Below, in pieces: positions 1 to 10,516 of a stretch of 64,000 bases of DNA. Numbering within the stretch: position 1 is the first letter of the stretch; the number at the start of each line of letters is the position of its first letter. Source of the stretch: Gordonia sp. PDNC005 (GTDB lineage Bacteria; Actinomycetota; Actinomycetes; Mycobacteriales; Mycobacteriaceae). The notes under the pieces are model-generated. The model was not told the origin of the DNA, ran no database searches, and saw nothing but the letters and a program-made list of their open reading frames with translations. The stretch covers positions 4,196,792 to 4,260,791 of the forward strand of contig NZ_CP070351.1 in assembly GCF_016919385.1 (NCBI RefSeq), given 5' to 3'. The position numbers were made by a program, and so were the translations under genes.

Positions 1-811
1 CGTCGAACCGGGTGTCCCAGCCGGACGTCTGGATGGTGAACCAGCCGGTGGGGGAGCCGGTCTTGGCCCACACGACGCACAGATAACCGACGTACCCCAG
101 AGGCGCGAGAACACCTGCGATCCAGGCGCGGGTCCCGTCGTGGCGAGCGAGCACAGCTGCGAGCATCACCACGAACACGACGGCGATGCCCGTCGGTCGC
201 ACCAGTCCGACCGCGAGAGCGCTGAAGCCTGCGAGCAGCCACCTCTCCTCGAGGACCCCGACGAGCGCCCACGCAGTGAGCGCACAGAACAGTGCCTCGG
301 TGTAGGTCATCGACAGCACGATCCCCATCGGGGCCGCCGCGAACAAGATCACCAACATGAGTCCGGCGCGACGGGCCACGGCTTCCGAGGCCTGCGGCCG
401 CATGCGGCGCGCGCACACGGTCCCGAGACGGCTGATGCCGACTGCGGCCGCCACGCCGATCAGCACGTTGACGACGAGGCCGGCCGCGAACGGCGACACG
501 AAAGGCACCTGCGAAATCAGACCGACCAGGCCCGGATACCCGGGAAAGAAGGCGTAGGCAGTTGTCGCCGTGTGTATTCCGTTGGCGTCAGTGCCCGTCG
601 CCGGAACGCCGTCGTACCCGAACTCCGCGATGTCGAGCATCCACGTGCCGTCCCACTTGGTCAGCAGGCCCCGCAGCGCCATGTCGCGGATCCCGCCGAA
701 CCAGGCCAGCACCAGCACTCCGATCACCCGGATCGCCAGGTAGACGGTGACGGCGGTCCACGCCGGGGTCCAGCGGAACGTCGGGAGTCGAGAGTGGAGG
801 GCGGAAGTCAT
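1..811 (-). CDS. PIG-V-like polytopic mannosyltransferase (partial, C-terminus off the left edge)
   Basis: The frame opens with ATG at 811 and runs leftward without a stop to base 1, giving about 270 residues. The N-terminus has a membrane segment (about residues 18-38). It is followed by a KWDGTWMLDIAEFGY stretch, the W-D-x-x-W/Y-x-x-I-A pattern of the first extracytoplasmic loop in PIG-V/GT-C mannosyltransferases. Several further hydrophobic helices follow. GT-C enzymes of this type use lipid-linked mannose at the membrane; in mycolata they are candidates for lipomannan or glycoprotein mannosylation, but the acceptor cannot be told here. It diverges from lysC, with about 145 bp between the starts. 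Family assignment is fairly sure; substrate is inference. Confidence 0.75.
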   Translation of the reverse strand, partial: MTSALHSRLPTFRWTPAWTAVTVYLAIRVIGVLVLAWFGGIRDMALRGLLTKWDGTWMLDIAEFGYDGVPATGTDANGIHTATTAYAFFPGYPGLVGLISQVPFVSPFAAGLVVNVLIGVAAAVGISRLGTVCARRMRPQASEAVARRAGLMLVILFAAAPMGIVLSMTYTEALFCALTAWALVGVLEERWLLAGFSALAVGLVRPTGIAVVFVVMLAAVLARHDGTRAWIAGVLAPLGYVGYLCVVWAKTGSPTGWFTIQTSGWDTRFD

Positions 812-955
812 CGCGGTCGATCCTACGGACAGGTAGCGGAGGTCACACAGGCGTGCGTAGCCTGCGCGGGGGTCACACCAGGCCGGTAGGGTGGACCACT
901 GACCGATTGAACAGATCCGAGTTCAGCTCGAGAGAAACCTGAGGAAGGTGCACAC
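812..955. promoter_or_regulatory. divergent intergenic region upstream of lysC
   Basis: This 144-bp gap separates the leftward mannosyltransferase and rightward lysC, so it must hold promoters for both. A TAGGGT hexamer near 887 is a possible -10 for lysC. A GAGGAAGG Shine-Dalgarno sequence lies just before the GTG at 956. I see no riboswitch-like structure or attenuator here. Confidence 0.3.
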
Positions 956-3248
<2,293 letters not shown>

Positions 3249-3264
3249 TCTCACCTTCTTCGAT

Positions 3265-3292
3265 GCCCGCGTCACCGCATGGTGACGCGGGC
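3265..3292 (+). terminator. terminator after lysC-asd
   Basis: A perfect 12-bp inverted repeat (GCCCGCGTCACC and its complement, 4-base loop) followed by a T-rich stretch, 17 bp after the asd stop. Confidence 0.8.
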
Positions 3293-3387
3293 TTCGTTGT
3301 TCCTCGCAACGTGGCGTGGGCCTCCATATCGCATGACTGGTACTCCCCGTTACATGTTTCGGTCAGTTGTGCACTAGATTGCTCCTC

Positions 3388-4689
3388 ATGAGAAATTCTC
3401 GGGGAAACGTCTCAGTGAAGACGGGTCGCTTCGGCGGCCGACGGGTTCGTTCATTCACCGCTGCCGCAGCGACTGTCATGGTGGCCGCCGGCCTCCTGTC
3501 GGTCGCACCGCAGGCAGCCGACGCGGCACGGAACTTCTACGTTCCGCCGTCCACGTTCGACAAGACGCCGGGCTCGTTGATCCGGACGCAGCCGAGCTCG
3601 CTGCTCCTGCAGATCCCCGGAATCAAGAACCAGTGGCCCGGCACCGCGACGCGGATCATGTACACCTCGACCCTGCAGAACGGTAAGCCGACCGCGGTCA
3701 CCGGCACCGTCGTCGAGCCGACCGCTCGTTGGCAGGGCAAGGGTGTCCGCCCGACAGTCGTCATCGGACCCGGCACCGTCGGCCAAGGCGACCAGTGTGC
3801 GGGATCGAAGCTGATGAGCTTCCCGCTCGCGATCGACCCGACCAAGCCGAGTCTCGCGGTCAACTACACCGCGCTCGAGATGAATCTGATGCTGCTCAAC
3901 GGTGTTCGGGTTGTCATCACCGACTACGTCGGCCTCGGCACGCCTGGCATCCACACGTACGTCAACCGCCTCGAATCCGGACGCGCGATGCTCGACGCCG
4001 CACGCGCCGGACTCAAGGTCGCGAACGCTCCGAAGGACGCGCCCGTCGGCTTCACCGGCTACTCACAGGGTGGCGGGGCTGCGGCGTCGGCCGCGGAGCT
4101 CGCATCGACCTACGGCTCGGGACTCAACGTCAAGGGCACCTACGCGGGCGCTCCGCCTGCCGATCTGTCGAAGGTGATCACCAAGATCGACGGCACCTTC
4201 ATCGCCGGCGCCATCGGCTACGCGATTAACGGCCTCGAGGCTCGCTACCCGGCGCTCGCGCCCGTCCTGAAGAAGGAGACCAACGCACAGGGCAAGCGAG
4301 TCCTGCACGACGTCGCGACACAGTGCATCCCCGACACCGGCCTCTCCTTCGGGTTCCAGCGCACCAACGGCTGGACCCGCAGCGGCGAGTCGCTGGCGTC
4401 GGTCATCAGCCGCTACCCCGAGGTCAAGGCCATGCTCGACGACCAGCGTATCGGCCGCCTCAAGCCGAACGCGCCCGTCCTGATCTCGACAGGCATCAAC
4501 GACGACGTGATCCCGACCGGCCAAGTGGTGCAGCTGTACCGCGACTGGAAGGCGCAGGGCGCAAATGTGCACCTCGAACGCGACTACACCCCGCCGATCT
4601 TCCCGGGGTTGGTCGTCAACCACGCTCTGCCGATGGTGTTCAAGCTCCTCCCCGCGACCAGCTTCCTCCTGTCGTCGTTCAACGACTGA
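3388..4689 (+). CDS. secreted lipase, LIP (secretory lipase) family
   Basis: A 433-residue exported alpha/beta hydrolase. A twin-Arg-rich N-terminus and a hydrophobic segment ending QAADAA form a signal peptide (about 1-50). The nucleophile elbow GYSQGG lies in the middle of the protein. A late GINDDVIP segment supplies the likely acid, and VNHALP the likely His. This order is typical of PF03583 secretory lipases, which hydrolyse acylglycerols outside the cell. The ATG at 3388 precedes a basic n-region; a GTG at 3367 would add seven residues and is less likely. The gene stands alone between two terminators. Fatty-ester specificity is inference. Confidence 0.85.
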   Translation: MRNSRGNVSVKTGRFGGRRVRSFTAAAATVMVAAGLLSVAPQAADAARNFYVPPSTFDKTPGSLIRTQPSSLLLQIPGIKNQWPGTATRIMYTSTLQNGKPTAVTGTVVEPTARWQGKGVRPTVVIGPGTVGQGDQCAGSKLMSFPLAIDPTKPSLAVNYTALEMNLMLLNGVRVVITDYVGLGTPGIHTYVNRLESGRAMLDAARAGLKVANAPKDAPVGFTGYSQGGGAAASAAELASTYGSGLNVKGTYAGAPPADLSKVITKIDGTFIAGAIGYAINGLEARYPALAPVLKKETNAQGKRVLHDVATQCIPDTGLSFGFQRTNGWTRSGESLASVISRYPEVKAMLDDQRIGRLKPNAPVLISTGINDDVIPTGQVVQLYRDWKAQGANVHLERDYTPPIFPGLVVNHALPMVFKLLPATSFLLSSFND

Positions 4690-4713
4690 GTACGTCCGAA
4701 GATCGGTCTGATC

Positions 4714-4750
4714 ACTGAGGTCCGGCGGCATTGTGCCGTCGGACCTCAGT
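4714..4750 (+). terminator. terminator after secreted lipase
   Basis: Inverted repeat ACTGAGGTCC ... GGACCTCAGT with an inner GGCGGC/GCCGTC stem, 24 bp after the lipase stop. Confidence 0.75.
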
Positions 4751-4849
4751 CGTTGGACCGATCGTCGGCGTAGTGACGACCGTGCCGACTTCTCCTCACG
4801 TTGACGAGAAGTCGTGACTCGGGAACTCGGGACATGATCAACTGATCGA

Positions 4850-6262
4850 ATGAAGGGTTTCACGCGTATCGCGGCGCTCGCCTCAGCCGTCGCACTGTGT
4901 CTCGGAGCAGTCGGCGCCACTGCCACGGCCGCGCCCGACGGAGGGCGTCCGCCCGGAGTCGCCACCGACTGGACGTCGCTGATGCACGGCGACGCGGCGT
5001 CGACCGACAGCACCGCGCTTCGCGGCCCGGGCCGCAACGCACAACTGCTGGCGTCGAGTTCTCCGGGCGGCGTGTGCGCGGCCACCTTCGTCGGAACCGA
5101 CGGGTACCCGGTGTCCCTCTGCACCGCGTACATCGCGGGCAGCCCGCCGCAGGTGGCGACACCCGTCGTCACCCTCTTCGATCCGAAGACCGCGGCGGTA
5201 CTCGCGAAACTGCCGCTCACCAAGGGCGGACTGCTCGGCGGTGTGTACGGATACCTCGACGAGAAGAACCGGGTGGTCGTGGCGGACGGCAGCGGAGCCG
5301 TTCTGCACGTAGGTCATCATCGGACCTCGCGCGGATGGAAGTTGACCGTCGACAAGCGTGTCGACATCAAACGGCACCTGCGTGGCGACGGCGTGACCGG
5401 ACTCGCCCCCGACTTCCAGGGTCGGACGTGGTTCGCCACCACGCACGGTGTGGTCGGCACGATCGACGCGAACGGACGCGTCGGTTCGACGCACCTCCCC
5501 AAGGGCGAGGACTTGGGCAACGGTCTCAGCATCAGGCGGACTGGAGCGTCAATTCTCACGACGCATGCGCTCTACGAGATGCGAGCAGGCGCCGACGGCG
5601 TCCCGAAGACTGTGTGGCGGCGGGCCTACGACAGAGGGCAAGCTCGCAGGCCGGGGCAGCTGACATGGGGTTCGGGCACCACACCCACGTACTTCGGTCC
5701 GAACGGCGACGGCTGGGTCGCCATCGTCGACAACGCCGCGATCCCGAAGCTCTGGATTCTCAACAGTGACACCGGTGCACCCGTCTGCTCGGTGCGTGCG
5801 TTCACGACCAGCCCGCAGGGGACCGAGAACTCACCGATGGCGTGGGGCAACAGCGTCGTCGTCCCGAGCACGTATGGATTCGCGTATCCGCCGATGGCGG
5901 TCACCGGACCCAGTAGGCCGGGAGCCGCGCCGTTCCGCGGCGGCATGACCCGAATCGACGTCGTCGACGGAAGGTGCAAGCGGGTGTGGGAGACCCGCAC
6001 CGACCGCATGGCGACGCTGCCCCGGCTGTCGCGCGCCGACGGACTCATCTACGGTCTGGCGTACGGCCCCTACCGTGGTGGTCCGCAACAGCTCGGCCCC
6101 GTCGACTACGTCGGCATCAGCTTCGCGACCGGCAAGCGGATCGTCACACGCAAGGTGGGCGACGCGCCGCTCGACGAGCCGATGCAGTTGACCGGCATGA
6201 TCGGCCCGGGCCGAGTGCTCTGGCAGGGCACTGTCACACGGATGCTGAAGATCGGTTCCTGA
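4850..6262 (+). CDS. secreted beta-propeller-like protein of unknown function
   Basis: A 470-residue protein with a clear signal peptide (basic start, hydrophobic core, ATAAP cleavage region near residue 28). The mature part is rich in G, V, T and D, with repeating short strands such as VVVADGSGAVLHV, GRTWFATTHGVVGTID and DGWVAIVDNAAIPKLWILN. These suggest a WD40/PQQ-like propeller of roughly seven blades. I recognise no catalytic motif. Proteins of this shape in actinobacteria are usually extracellular binding proteins. It is followed after 21 bp by a membrane protein on the same strand. Function is unknown; the fold is inference from strand spacing. Confidence 0.7.
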   Translation: MKGFTRIAALASAVALCLGAVGATATAAPDGGRPPGVATDWTSLMHGDAASTDSTALRGPGRNAQLLASSSPGGVCAATFVGTDGYPVSLCTAYIAGSPPQVATPVVTLFDPKTAAVLAKLPLTKGGLLGGVYGYLDEKNRVVVADGSGAVLHVGHHRTSRGWKLTVDKRVDIKRHLRGDGVTGLAPDFQGRTWFATTHGVVGTIDANGRVGSTHLPKGEDLGNGLSIRRTGASILTTHALYEMRAGADGVPKTVWRRAYDRGQARRPGQLTWGSGTTPTYFGPNGDGWVAIVDNAAIPKLWILNSDTGAPVCSVRAFTTSPQGTENSPMAWGNSVVVPSTYGFAYPPMAVTGPSRPGAAPFRGGMTRIDVVDGRCKRVWETRTDRMATLPRLSRADGLIYGLAYGPYRGGPQQLGPVDYVGISFATGKRIVTRKVGDAPLDEPMQLTGMIGPGRVLWQGTVTRMLKIGS

Positions 6263-6283
6263 CGTCTGTGGAACGATCGACCC

Positions 6284-6961
6284 ATGACAGTGCCCAACGG
6301 CGACCCCGAGCACCCCTCGAAGAGGCCTGACTCGGATCGCATTCCGACGCAGGCCGAACTCGACGCCGAAGACATGGCGGAGATCGCTCGCAAGTCGAAG
6401 GACAGTGAGCACCGCGATCGGTACCCGGCCCGGCCGACCGACCCCGGCGTCCCGCCGCTCGCTCTCACGCGTGACGCGCGGGTCGCTTGGCTGATCGCGG
6501 GTGCGGCGTGTCTGGTGTGGGTGGTCTACGGGTTCGCGCACGTCTCGGACATCACGGATCTGCTCGCCGACAGGCTGCGTCCGGGACTGGAGAAGGTGCC
6601 CGACGTCGATCCTGCGGAGAAGGCGAAGTCGATGGCGGCGTTCTGGCCGCCCGCCTTCCTCATCGGCATACCGGTGCTGATGGCGCTGACGTGGCCGATG
6701 CTCGTGGCGATCGCCACCAAGCACAGTCGCAACCTGCGAAACGTGTACATGTCGACGCTCGTCGTCCTGCTGTTGTTCGTGCCCGTGTGTGCGGATCTGC
6801 TCTTCAACTACCCGGGGTCGCCGCGGTGGGTCTGGGCGATGGCGTGGGTGCAGTTCGGCTTCCTGATCCTGTCGATTCTGATGACGCTCCGGAGCAGCGT
6901 GGGGCAGTGGCTTCCACCGTCGATGCGCGTGCGGCCCATGCGCGTCGCACGTGGCGGGTAG
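6284..6961 (+). CDS. four-helix membrane protein of unknown function
   Basis: A 225-residue protein with a charged, Pro/Asp-rich cytosolic N-terminus (about 1-70). Four transmembrane helices follow (about residues 67-87, 125-148, 153-173 and 183-205), then a short basic tail. No enzymatic motif is visible. It starts 21 bp after the secreted propeller-like gene, so the two may be cotranscribed. I do not recognise a named family. Confidence 0.7.
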   Translation: MTVPNGDPEHPSKRPDSDRIPTQAELDAEDMAEIARKSKDSEHRDRYPARPTDPGVPPLALTRDARVAWLIAGAACLVWVVYGFAHVSDITDLLADRLRPGLEKVPDVDPAEKAKSMAAFWPPAFLIGIPVLMALTWPMLVAIATKHSRNLRNVYMSTLVVLLLFVPVCADLLFNYPGSPRWVWAMAWVQFGFLILSILMTLRSSVGQWLPPSMRVRPMRVARGG

Positions 6962-7020
6962 GTTGGATTCCGGTCCCGCGCACATCGGCGTGCGACGACA
7001 CCGAGAGCTAGGAGAGACAG

Positions 7021-7452
7021 ATGACTGTGACGCCCGTGTACCGAGTTTCGTCGACTTCCCGCGGCGGCGGTCGTGACGGCGAGGTGGTGTCCGACTCCGG
7101 TCGCATCGACCTGACTCTCGCACCGCCGGTCGAGATGGGCGGCAACGGTGACGGTAGCAACCCCGAGGAACTGTTCTCGGCGGGATGGGCCGCCTGCTTC
7201 ATGGGTGCTCTTCGTCTGGTCTCGAAGAACGCGGGCGTCGCGGTGCCGGAGGGCACCGAGGTCCGCGTGACCGTCGGCATCGGCAAAGACGACGCCGACG
7301 ACGGTTTCGGATTGACCGGCGACATCGACGTCTACCTGCCTGGACTCGACACCGCTCAGGCCAACGAACTCGCCCTCGCCGCGCACGGCTTCTGCCCGTA
7401 CTCGAAGGCCACCCGCGGCAACATCGTGAGCACCGTCACGTCACGCGTGTGA
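7021..7452 (+). CDS. organic hydroperoxide resistance protein, Ohr/OsmC family
   Basis: Ohr proteins reduce organic and fatty-acid hydroperoxides with a pair of reactive cysteines in a homodimer. The 143-residue length is typical. Both cysteines are present in their family contexts: AGWAACFMGAL (about residue 59) and HGFCPYSKATRGN (near 124). The N-terminal YRVSSTSRGGGRDGEVVSD strand-turn is also characteristic. A GGAGAG ribosome site precedes the ATG. No OhrR-type MarR regulator lies beside it, which is unusual for ohr but not rare in actinobacteria. Confidence 0.9.
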   Translation: MTVTPVYRVSSTSRGGGRDGEVVSDSGRIDLTLAPPVEMGGNGDGSNPEELFSAGWAACFMGALRLVSKNAGVAVPEGTEVRVTVGIGKDDADDGFGLTGDIDVYLPGLDTAQANELALAAHGFCPYSKATRGNIVSTVTSRV

Positions 7453-7508
7453 CGTGCGTCCGCGGGTGTGACGCGCGTCGCGCCCGCGGACCGGTAGCGT
7501 GATCGAGT

Positions 7509-7967
7509 GTGAACACGTGGGCATGCGCAACAGGTATCGGACTCTTGGCGACGACGTTCGCCACCATCGCTTTTGTCGTCTACCGGCAGCGAGAGTCGGC
7601 GGTCCTCAAGCGCGACGCGGAGCTCGCCCTGACGCTGCGTGACCTCGCGGCAGGTGATCCGGTCCGCCTCGCCGCGGTCGACGAGTTCGAGACTGCCGTT
7701 TACAAGCGACTCTTCTACACGGCCGAGGTCGGACCGAAGGTCCGCAGTGCCGCATGGGGGCTGCTCGGCGCGGTGCTGTCCGGTGCCGGGGCCCTCGCTC
7801 TCGATTCGCTCGACGGCGTGGTCCCGATGATCATGTGGGGCGTCCTTCTCGCGGTGACAGTCGTGTTCGTGTTCGGCGCCTTGGCTTTCGCCGCTCTGGC
7901 GCTTTACGCAGCGGCCACCACGCCGCGAGTCACCTTCGTCGACGCGGACGCGTCGGACGAGGAATGA
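7509..7967 (+). CDS. small membrane protein of unknown function
   Basis: A 152-residue protein starting at GTG 7509. It has one N-terminal helix (about 5-24), a charged cytosolic stretch (25-75), then two hydrophobic helices (about 80-130) and a short acidic tail. Its stop overlaps the ATG of the next gene (ATGA at 7964-7967), so the two are translationally coupled and probably work together. No family is recognised. Confidence 0.65.
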   Translation: MNTWACATGIGLLATTFATIAFVVYRQRESAVLKRDAELALTLRDLAAGDPVRLAAVDEFETAVYKRLFYTAEVGPKVRSAAWGLLGAVLSGAGALALDSLDGVVPMIMWGVLLAVTVVFVFGALAFAALALYAAATTPRVTFVDADASDEE

Positions 7968-9430
7968 CTTCGCAGCGGGGAGCGCTCAGATCCCGCCCGT
8001 TTGTCGCGGGCGGAGTTCTCCTCGCCGTCGCGGCGCTCGTCGCGTCCTCTGTCACGATCGACCCGACGTCGCCCGGCATTCTGTCGTCAGCCGACCTTCC
8101 CGCACTGACTGTCATTGACGACGCATCAGTTCCTCCGTCCGTCCTTGTCAGTCGGACATTGGTCGAGTCGTCCTCGACTGCAGTGGTTCTGTCCCCGAAC
8201 GCCAACGACTCCGAGCGTCGCAAAGCGGTTGACGTGGCGTCGTCGAACAAGATCCCGCTGTTTCAGATCGATGACGCCGGGCCCGCGCCGGTCGCTGCCG
8301 AGTTGTCCAGACTCGACGTCGACCAGGTGATCGGAATCGGCTCCGGCCTGCCCGATGTCGGTGTTGCCGTCGCCGACACGGCGTCGGCCACGCAGGCGAT
8401 TCCCTCCGCCGCGGCGAGCGGCGACCGCCTGGTCCTGGTAGCGGGCGGGGACGATGCACTCGCGACCGCAGAAGCCGCGGGCGTCGCGGCTGTTGGTGTC
8501 CCGGTCGCGGATCCACGTTCATCCGGCGCGGCCGTCGCCGCATTGAAGGCCGACCCGGACCGGCCGATCCTGGCGATCGGCGCCTTCGGGAACGAAAAGA
8601 CCATCCGTGACAGGATCACGGCGGCGCGCACCGTTCCGGAACTGCCCGGTGGAGGGCAGATCGTCTTCCCCGGACGTCGGATGGTGGCGTTGTACGGCTC
8701 GCCCGGCGGGGCTGATCTCGGTCCACTGGGTGCTCAAGGGATCGACGCGTCGATCCGGCGGATACGTCGGGTCGCCGAGCCGTACCGGCGGTTGTCGGAT
8801 GAGACGGTCGTGCCTGCATTCGAGATCATCGTGACCGTCGCGTCGGCCGATCCCGGGTATCAGGGCAAATACACGAACATCATCGATCCAGAGGTGATCC
8901 GACCGTGGATCGACGCGGCAGGCAGGGCGGGTGTTTATGTGACGCTCGACCTCCAGCCGGGGCGCATGGACTTTCTGACGCAGGCCAAGATGTACCGCGA
9001 CCTGTTGAAGGAACCCCACGTGGGACTCGCTCTCGACCCCGAGTGGCGCCTCAAGCCCACGCAGGTCCACCTGACGCAGATCGGGGCCGTCGACCCGGCG
9101 GAGGTCAACAAGACTGCGGACTGGCTCGCCGATCTTGTGCGCACGGAGAATCTCCCGCAAAAGGTGTTCGTGCTCCACCAGTTCGACGCCGACATGCTCG
9201 GCGATCGAAGCCTGCTCGACACGTCGCGGCCCGAACTCGCGACGGTCATCCACGCGGACGGCCACGGCACCCCGACGGTGAAGCGTGCGACCTACGATCG
9301 GATCGTCGACGGTCTGCCGCCGAACGTGTGGCTGGGGTGGAAGAACTTCTACAAGGAGGACAAGCCGATGTTCTCGCCGAGACAGACTCTCCGTGTGCTG
9401 CCGGAGCCCTGGTTTATCTCGTACCAGTGA
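7964..9430 (+). CDS. membrane-anchored extracytoplasmic protein, possible TIM-barrel C-terminus
   Basis: A 488-residue protein with an uncleaved-looking N-terminal helix (about 12-30). The middle (about 40-230) has repeating alternations such as VVLSPNAND and VIGIGSGLPDVG, resembling the alpha/beta repeats of cell-wall-binding repeat 2 proteins. The C-terminal half contains VYVTLDLQPGRMDF, HVGLALDPEWRL, KVFVLHQFD and VWLGWKNFY: strand-then-acid patterns like those of a TIM-barrel hydrolase. I chose the ATG overlapping the upstream stop, because an earlier start would run antiparallel through the preceding gene. A wall-binding glycosidase-like role is only a suggestion. Confidence 0.65.
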   Translation: MTSQRGALRSRPFVAGGVLLAVAALVASSVTIDPTSPGILSSADLPALTVIDDASVPPSVLVSRTLVESSSTAVVLSPNANDSERRKAVDVASSNKIPLFQIDDAGPAPVAAELSRLDVDQVIGIGSGLPDVGVAVADTASATQAIPSAAASGDRLVLVAGGDDALATAEAAGVAAVGVPVADPRSSGAAVAALKADPDRPILAIGAFGNEKTIRDRITAARTVPELPGGGQIVFPGRRMVALYGSPGGADLGPLGAQGIDASIRRIRRVAEPYRRLSDETVVPAFEIIVTVASADPGYQGKYTNIIDPEVIRPWIDAAGRAGVYVTLDLQPGRMDFLTQAKMYRDLLKEPHVGLALDPEWRLKPTQVHLTQIGAVDPAEVNKTADWLADLVRTENLPQKVFVLHQFDADMLGDRSLLDTSRPELATVIHADGHGTPTVKRATYDRIVDGLPPNVWLGWKNFYKEDKPMFSPRQTLRVLPEPWFISYQ

Positions 9431-9492
9431 GGCTCTGCGTCTCCGGTGGTCACCCGGGTTCCCTCAGTGGCGTCGAGGACGCTGCTGATCTA

Positions 9493-9527
9493 TTGACTAT
9501 CGATAGCCTTCGATCGATAATCGATAC
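9493..9527 (+). promoter_or_regulatory. near-consensus leaderless promoter with TATCGATA operator-like repeats
   Basis: TTGACT (9493-9498) and GATAAT (9516-9521) are separated by 17 bp, so transcription should begin at or next to the ATG at 9528 (a leaderless message). The spacer holds the perfect palindrome CTATCGATAG (9497-9506), and ATCGATAATCGAT (9513-9525) covers the -10. The small HTH protein encoded downstream is the obvious candidate to bind these. Confidence 0.6.
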
Positions 9528-10016
9528 ATGGAACGACTCACGACTCTTGTCTACTGGCCGTCGAAGGCGGCCCTGGCTCTCCTGTTCGTCGGGGTCACCG
9601 TGTTGCAGACCCTGTCTTTTCCGGGGAAATTCCGGTACATGCAGAGCATCGGGGAGATGACCGTGGGCGAGCGGTGGACCGCCACCGTGCTCGTCGCCTA
9701 CGAGTTCCTCTGCCTGCAGGTCGTGCTCGTCGCGATCTGGGTGCTGCTCGGCCGGATCCGCCGCGACCGCATCTTCGACGAGTCGTCGTTCCGCTGGGTG
9801 GACGCCATCGTCTGGGCGATCGTCGGAGCGGCGCTGCTCCCCGCGGGTCTGCTCGTCGCGCTGGGGCTGTTCGGTGCGCTGGACGACCCCGGTCTGCCGT
9901 TTCTGCTGACGATGGTCACTCTCGGCGGCCTTGTCCTGGCCCTGCTCATGCTCGTGATGCGGTCGCTGCTGCGACAGGCCACAACGCTGCGCTCGGACAT
10001 GGACGAGGTGATCTGA
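9528..10016 (+). CDS. DUF2975 family membrane protein
   Basis: A 162-residue membrane protein with four predicted helices (about residues 10-30, 50-73, 90-113 and 122-143) and a short acidic tail. The RIRRDRIFDESSFRWVD loop between helices 2 and 3 is typical of DUF2975 proteins, which are nearly always encoded beside a small YozG-type HTH gene, as here (1-bp gap). The molecular function of the family is not known. The promoter just upstream would give a leaderless transcript starting at this ATG. Confidence 0.8.
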   Translation: MERLTTLVYWPSKAALALLFVGVTVLQTLSFPGKFRYMQSIGEMTVGERWTATVLVAYEFLCLQVVLVAIWVLLGRIRRDRIFDESSFRWVDAIVWAIVGAALLPAGLLVALGLFGALDDPGLPFLLTMVTLGGLVLALLMLVMRSLLRQATTLRSDMDEVI

Positions 10017-10017
10017 C

Positions 10018-10224
10018 GTGCCGATCGTCGTCCGCCTCGACGTGGAGCTTGCACGACGGAAGATGAGCGTCGCCGAGTTCGCCGAGGCCGTCGGGCTCAC
10101 GCCGGCCAACGTCGCCGTGCTCAAGAACGGGCGGGCGAAGGCGGTGCGGTTCTCCACCCTGGAAGCGATCTGTCGGGTACTCGAATGCCAGCCGGGGGAC
10201 ATTCTCCAGTGGGTCGACGACTAG
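10018..10224 (+). CDS. small Cro/C1-type (YozG-like) HTH regulator
   Basis: A 68-residue protein that is a single XRE helix-turn-helix: LARRKMSVAEFAEAVGLT (helices 1-2), PANVAVLKNGRAKAVRFS (recognition helix), then LEAICRVLECQPGDILQW, the standard family ending. It starts at GTG 10018, one base after the DUF2975 stop, so it is cotranscribed with its partner. It probably represses its own promoter through the ATCGAT repeats upstream of the pair (inference). Confidence 0.85.
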   Translation: MPIVVRLDVELARRKMSVAEFAEAVGLTPANVAVLKNGRAKAVRFSTLEAICRVLECQPGDILQWVDD

Positions 10225-10309
10225 TGGCCTGCCCACTCTCGAAAACTGACCCTGGCCAGGCGATTTAATAGTTCGAGCTTGCTCGTTGTAGGCTGTATCA
10301 GGTTGCACA

Positions 10310-10383
<74 letters not shown>

Positions 10384-10405
10384 CGCTAGGTTGAGATAGC
10401 AGTTT

Positions 10406-10439
10406 GAGGCCCTGGCCGGAGAAATCCGGTCAGGGCCTC
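10406..10439 (+). terminator. terminator after tRNA-Pro
   Basis: GAGGCCCTGGCCGGA and TCCGGTCAGGGCCTC form a long stem with a short A-rich loop, 23 bp after the tRNA. Confidence 0.75.
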
Positions 10440-10458
10440 ACTCATATCGTCGACAGTG

Positions 10459-10505
10459 AACGTTGGAGGCGATTCCCGGTCTCTCACCGGAAATCGCCGC
10501 CAACG
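10459..10505 (-). terminator. terminator at the end of the siderophore-import operon
   Basis: AACGTTGGAGGCGATTCCGG-type arm and its near-complement flank CTCTC, just past the stop of the ATPase gene on the minus strand. It lies back to back with the tRNA terminator. Confidence 0.6.
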
Positions 10506-10516
10506 TTGGCATTCAA

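Noticed and set aside
812..955. Lysine riboswitch upstream of lysC
   Set aside because: The gap is too short and shows no such structure; actinobacterial lysC is regulated by feedback on the enzyme.
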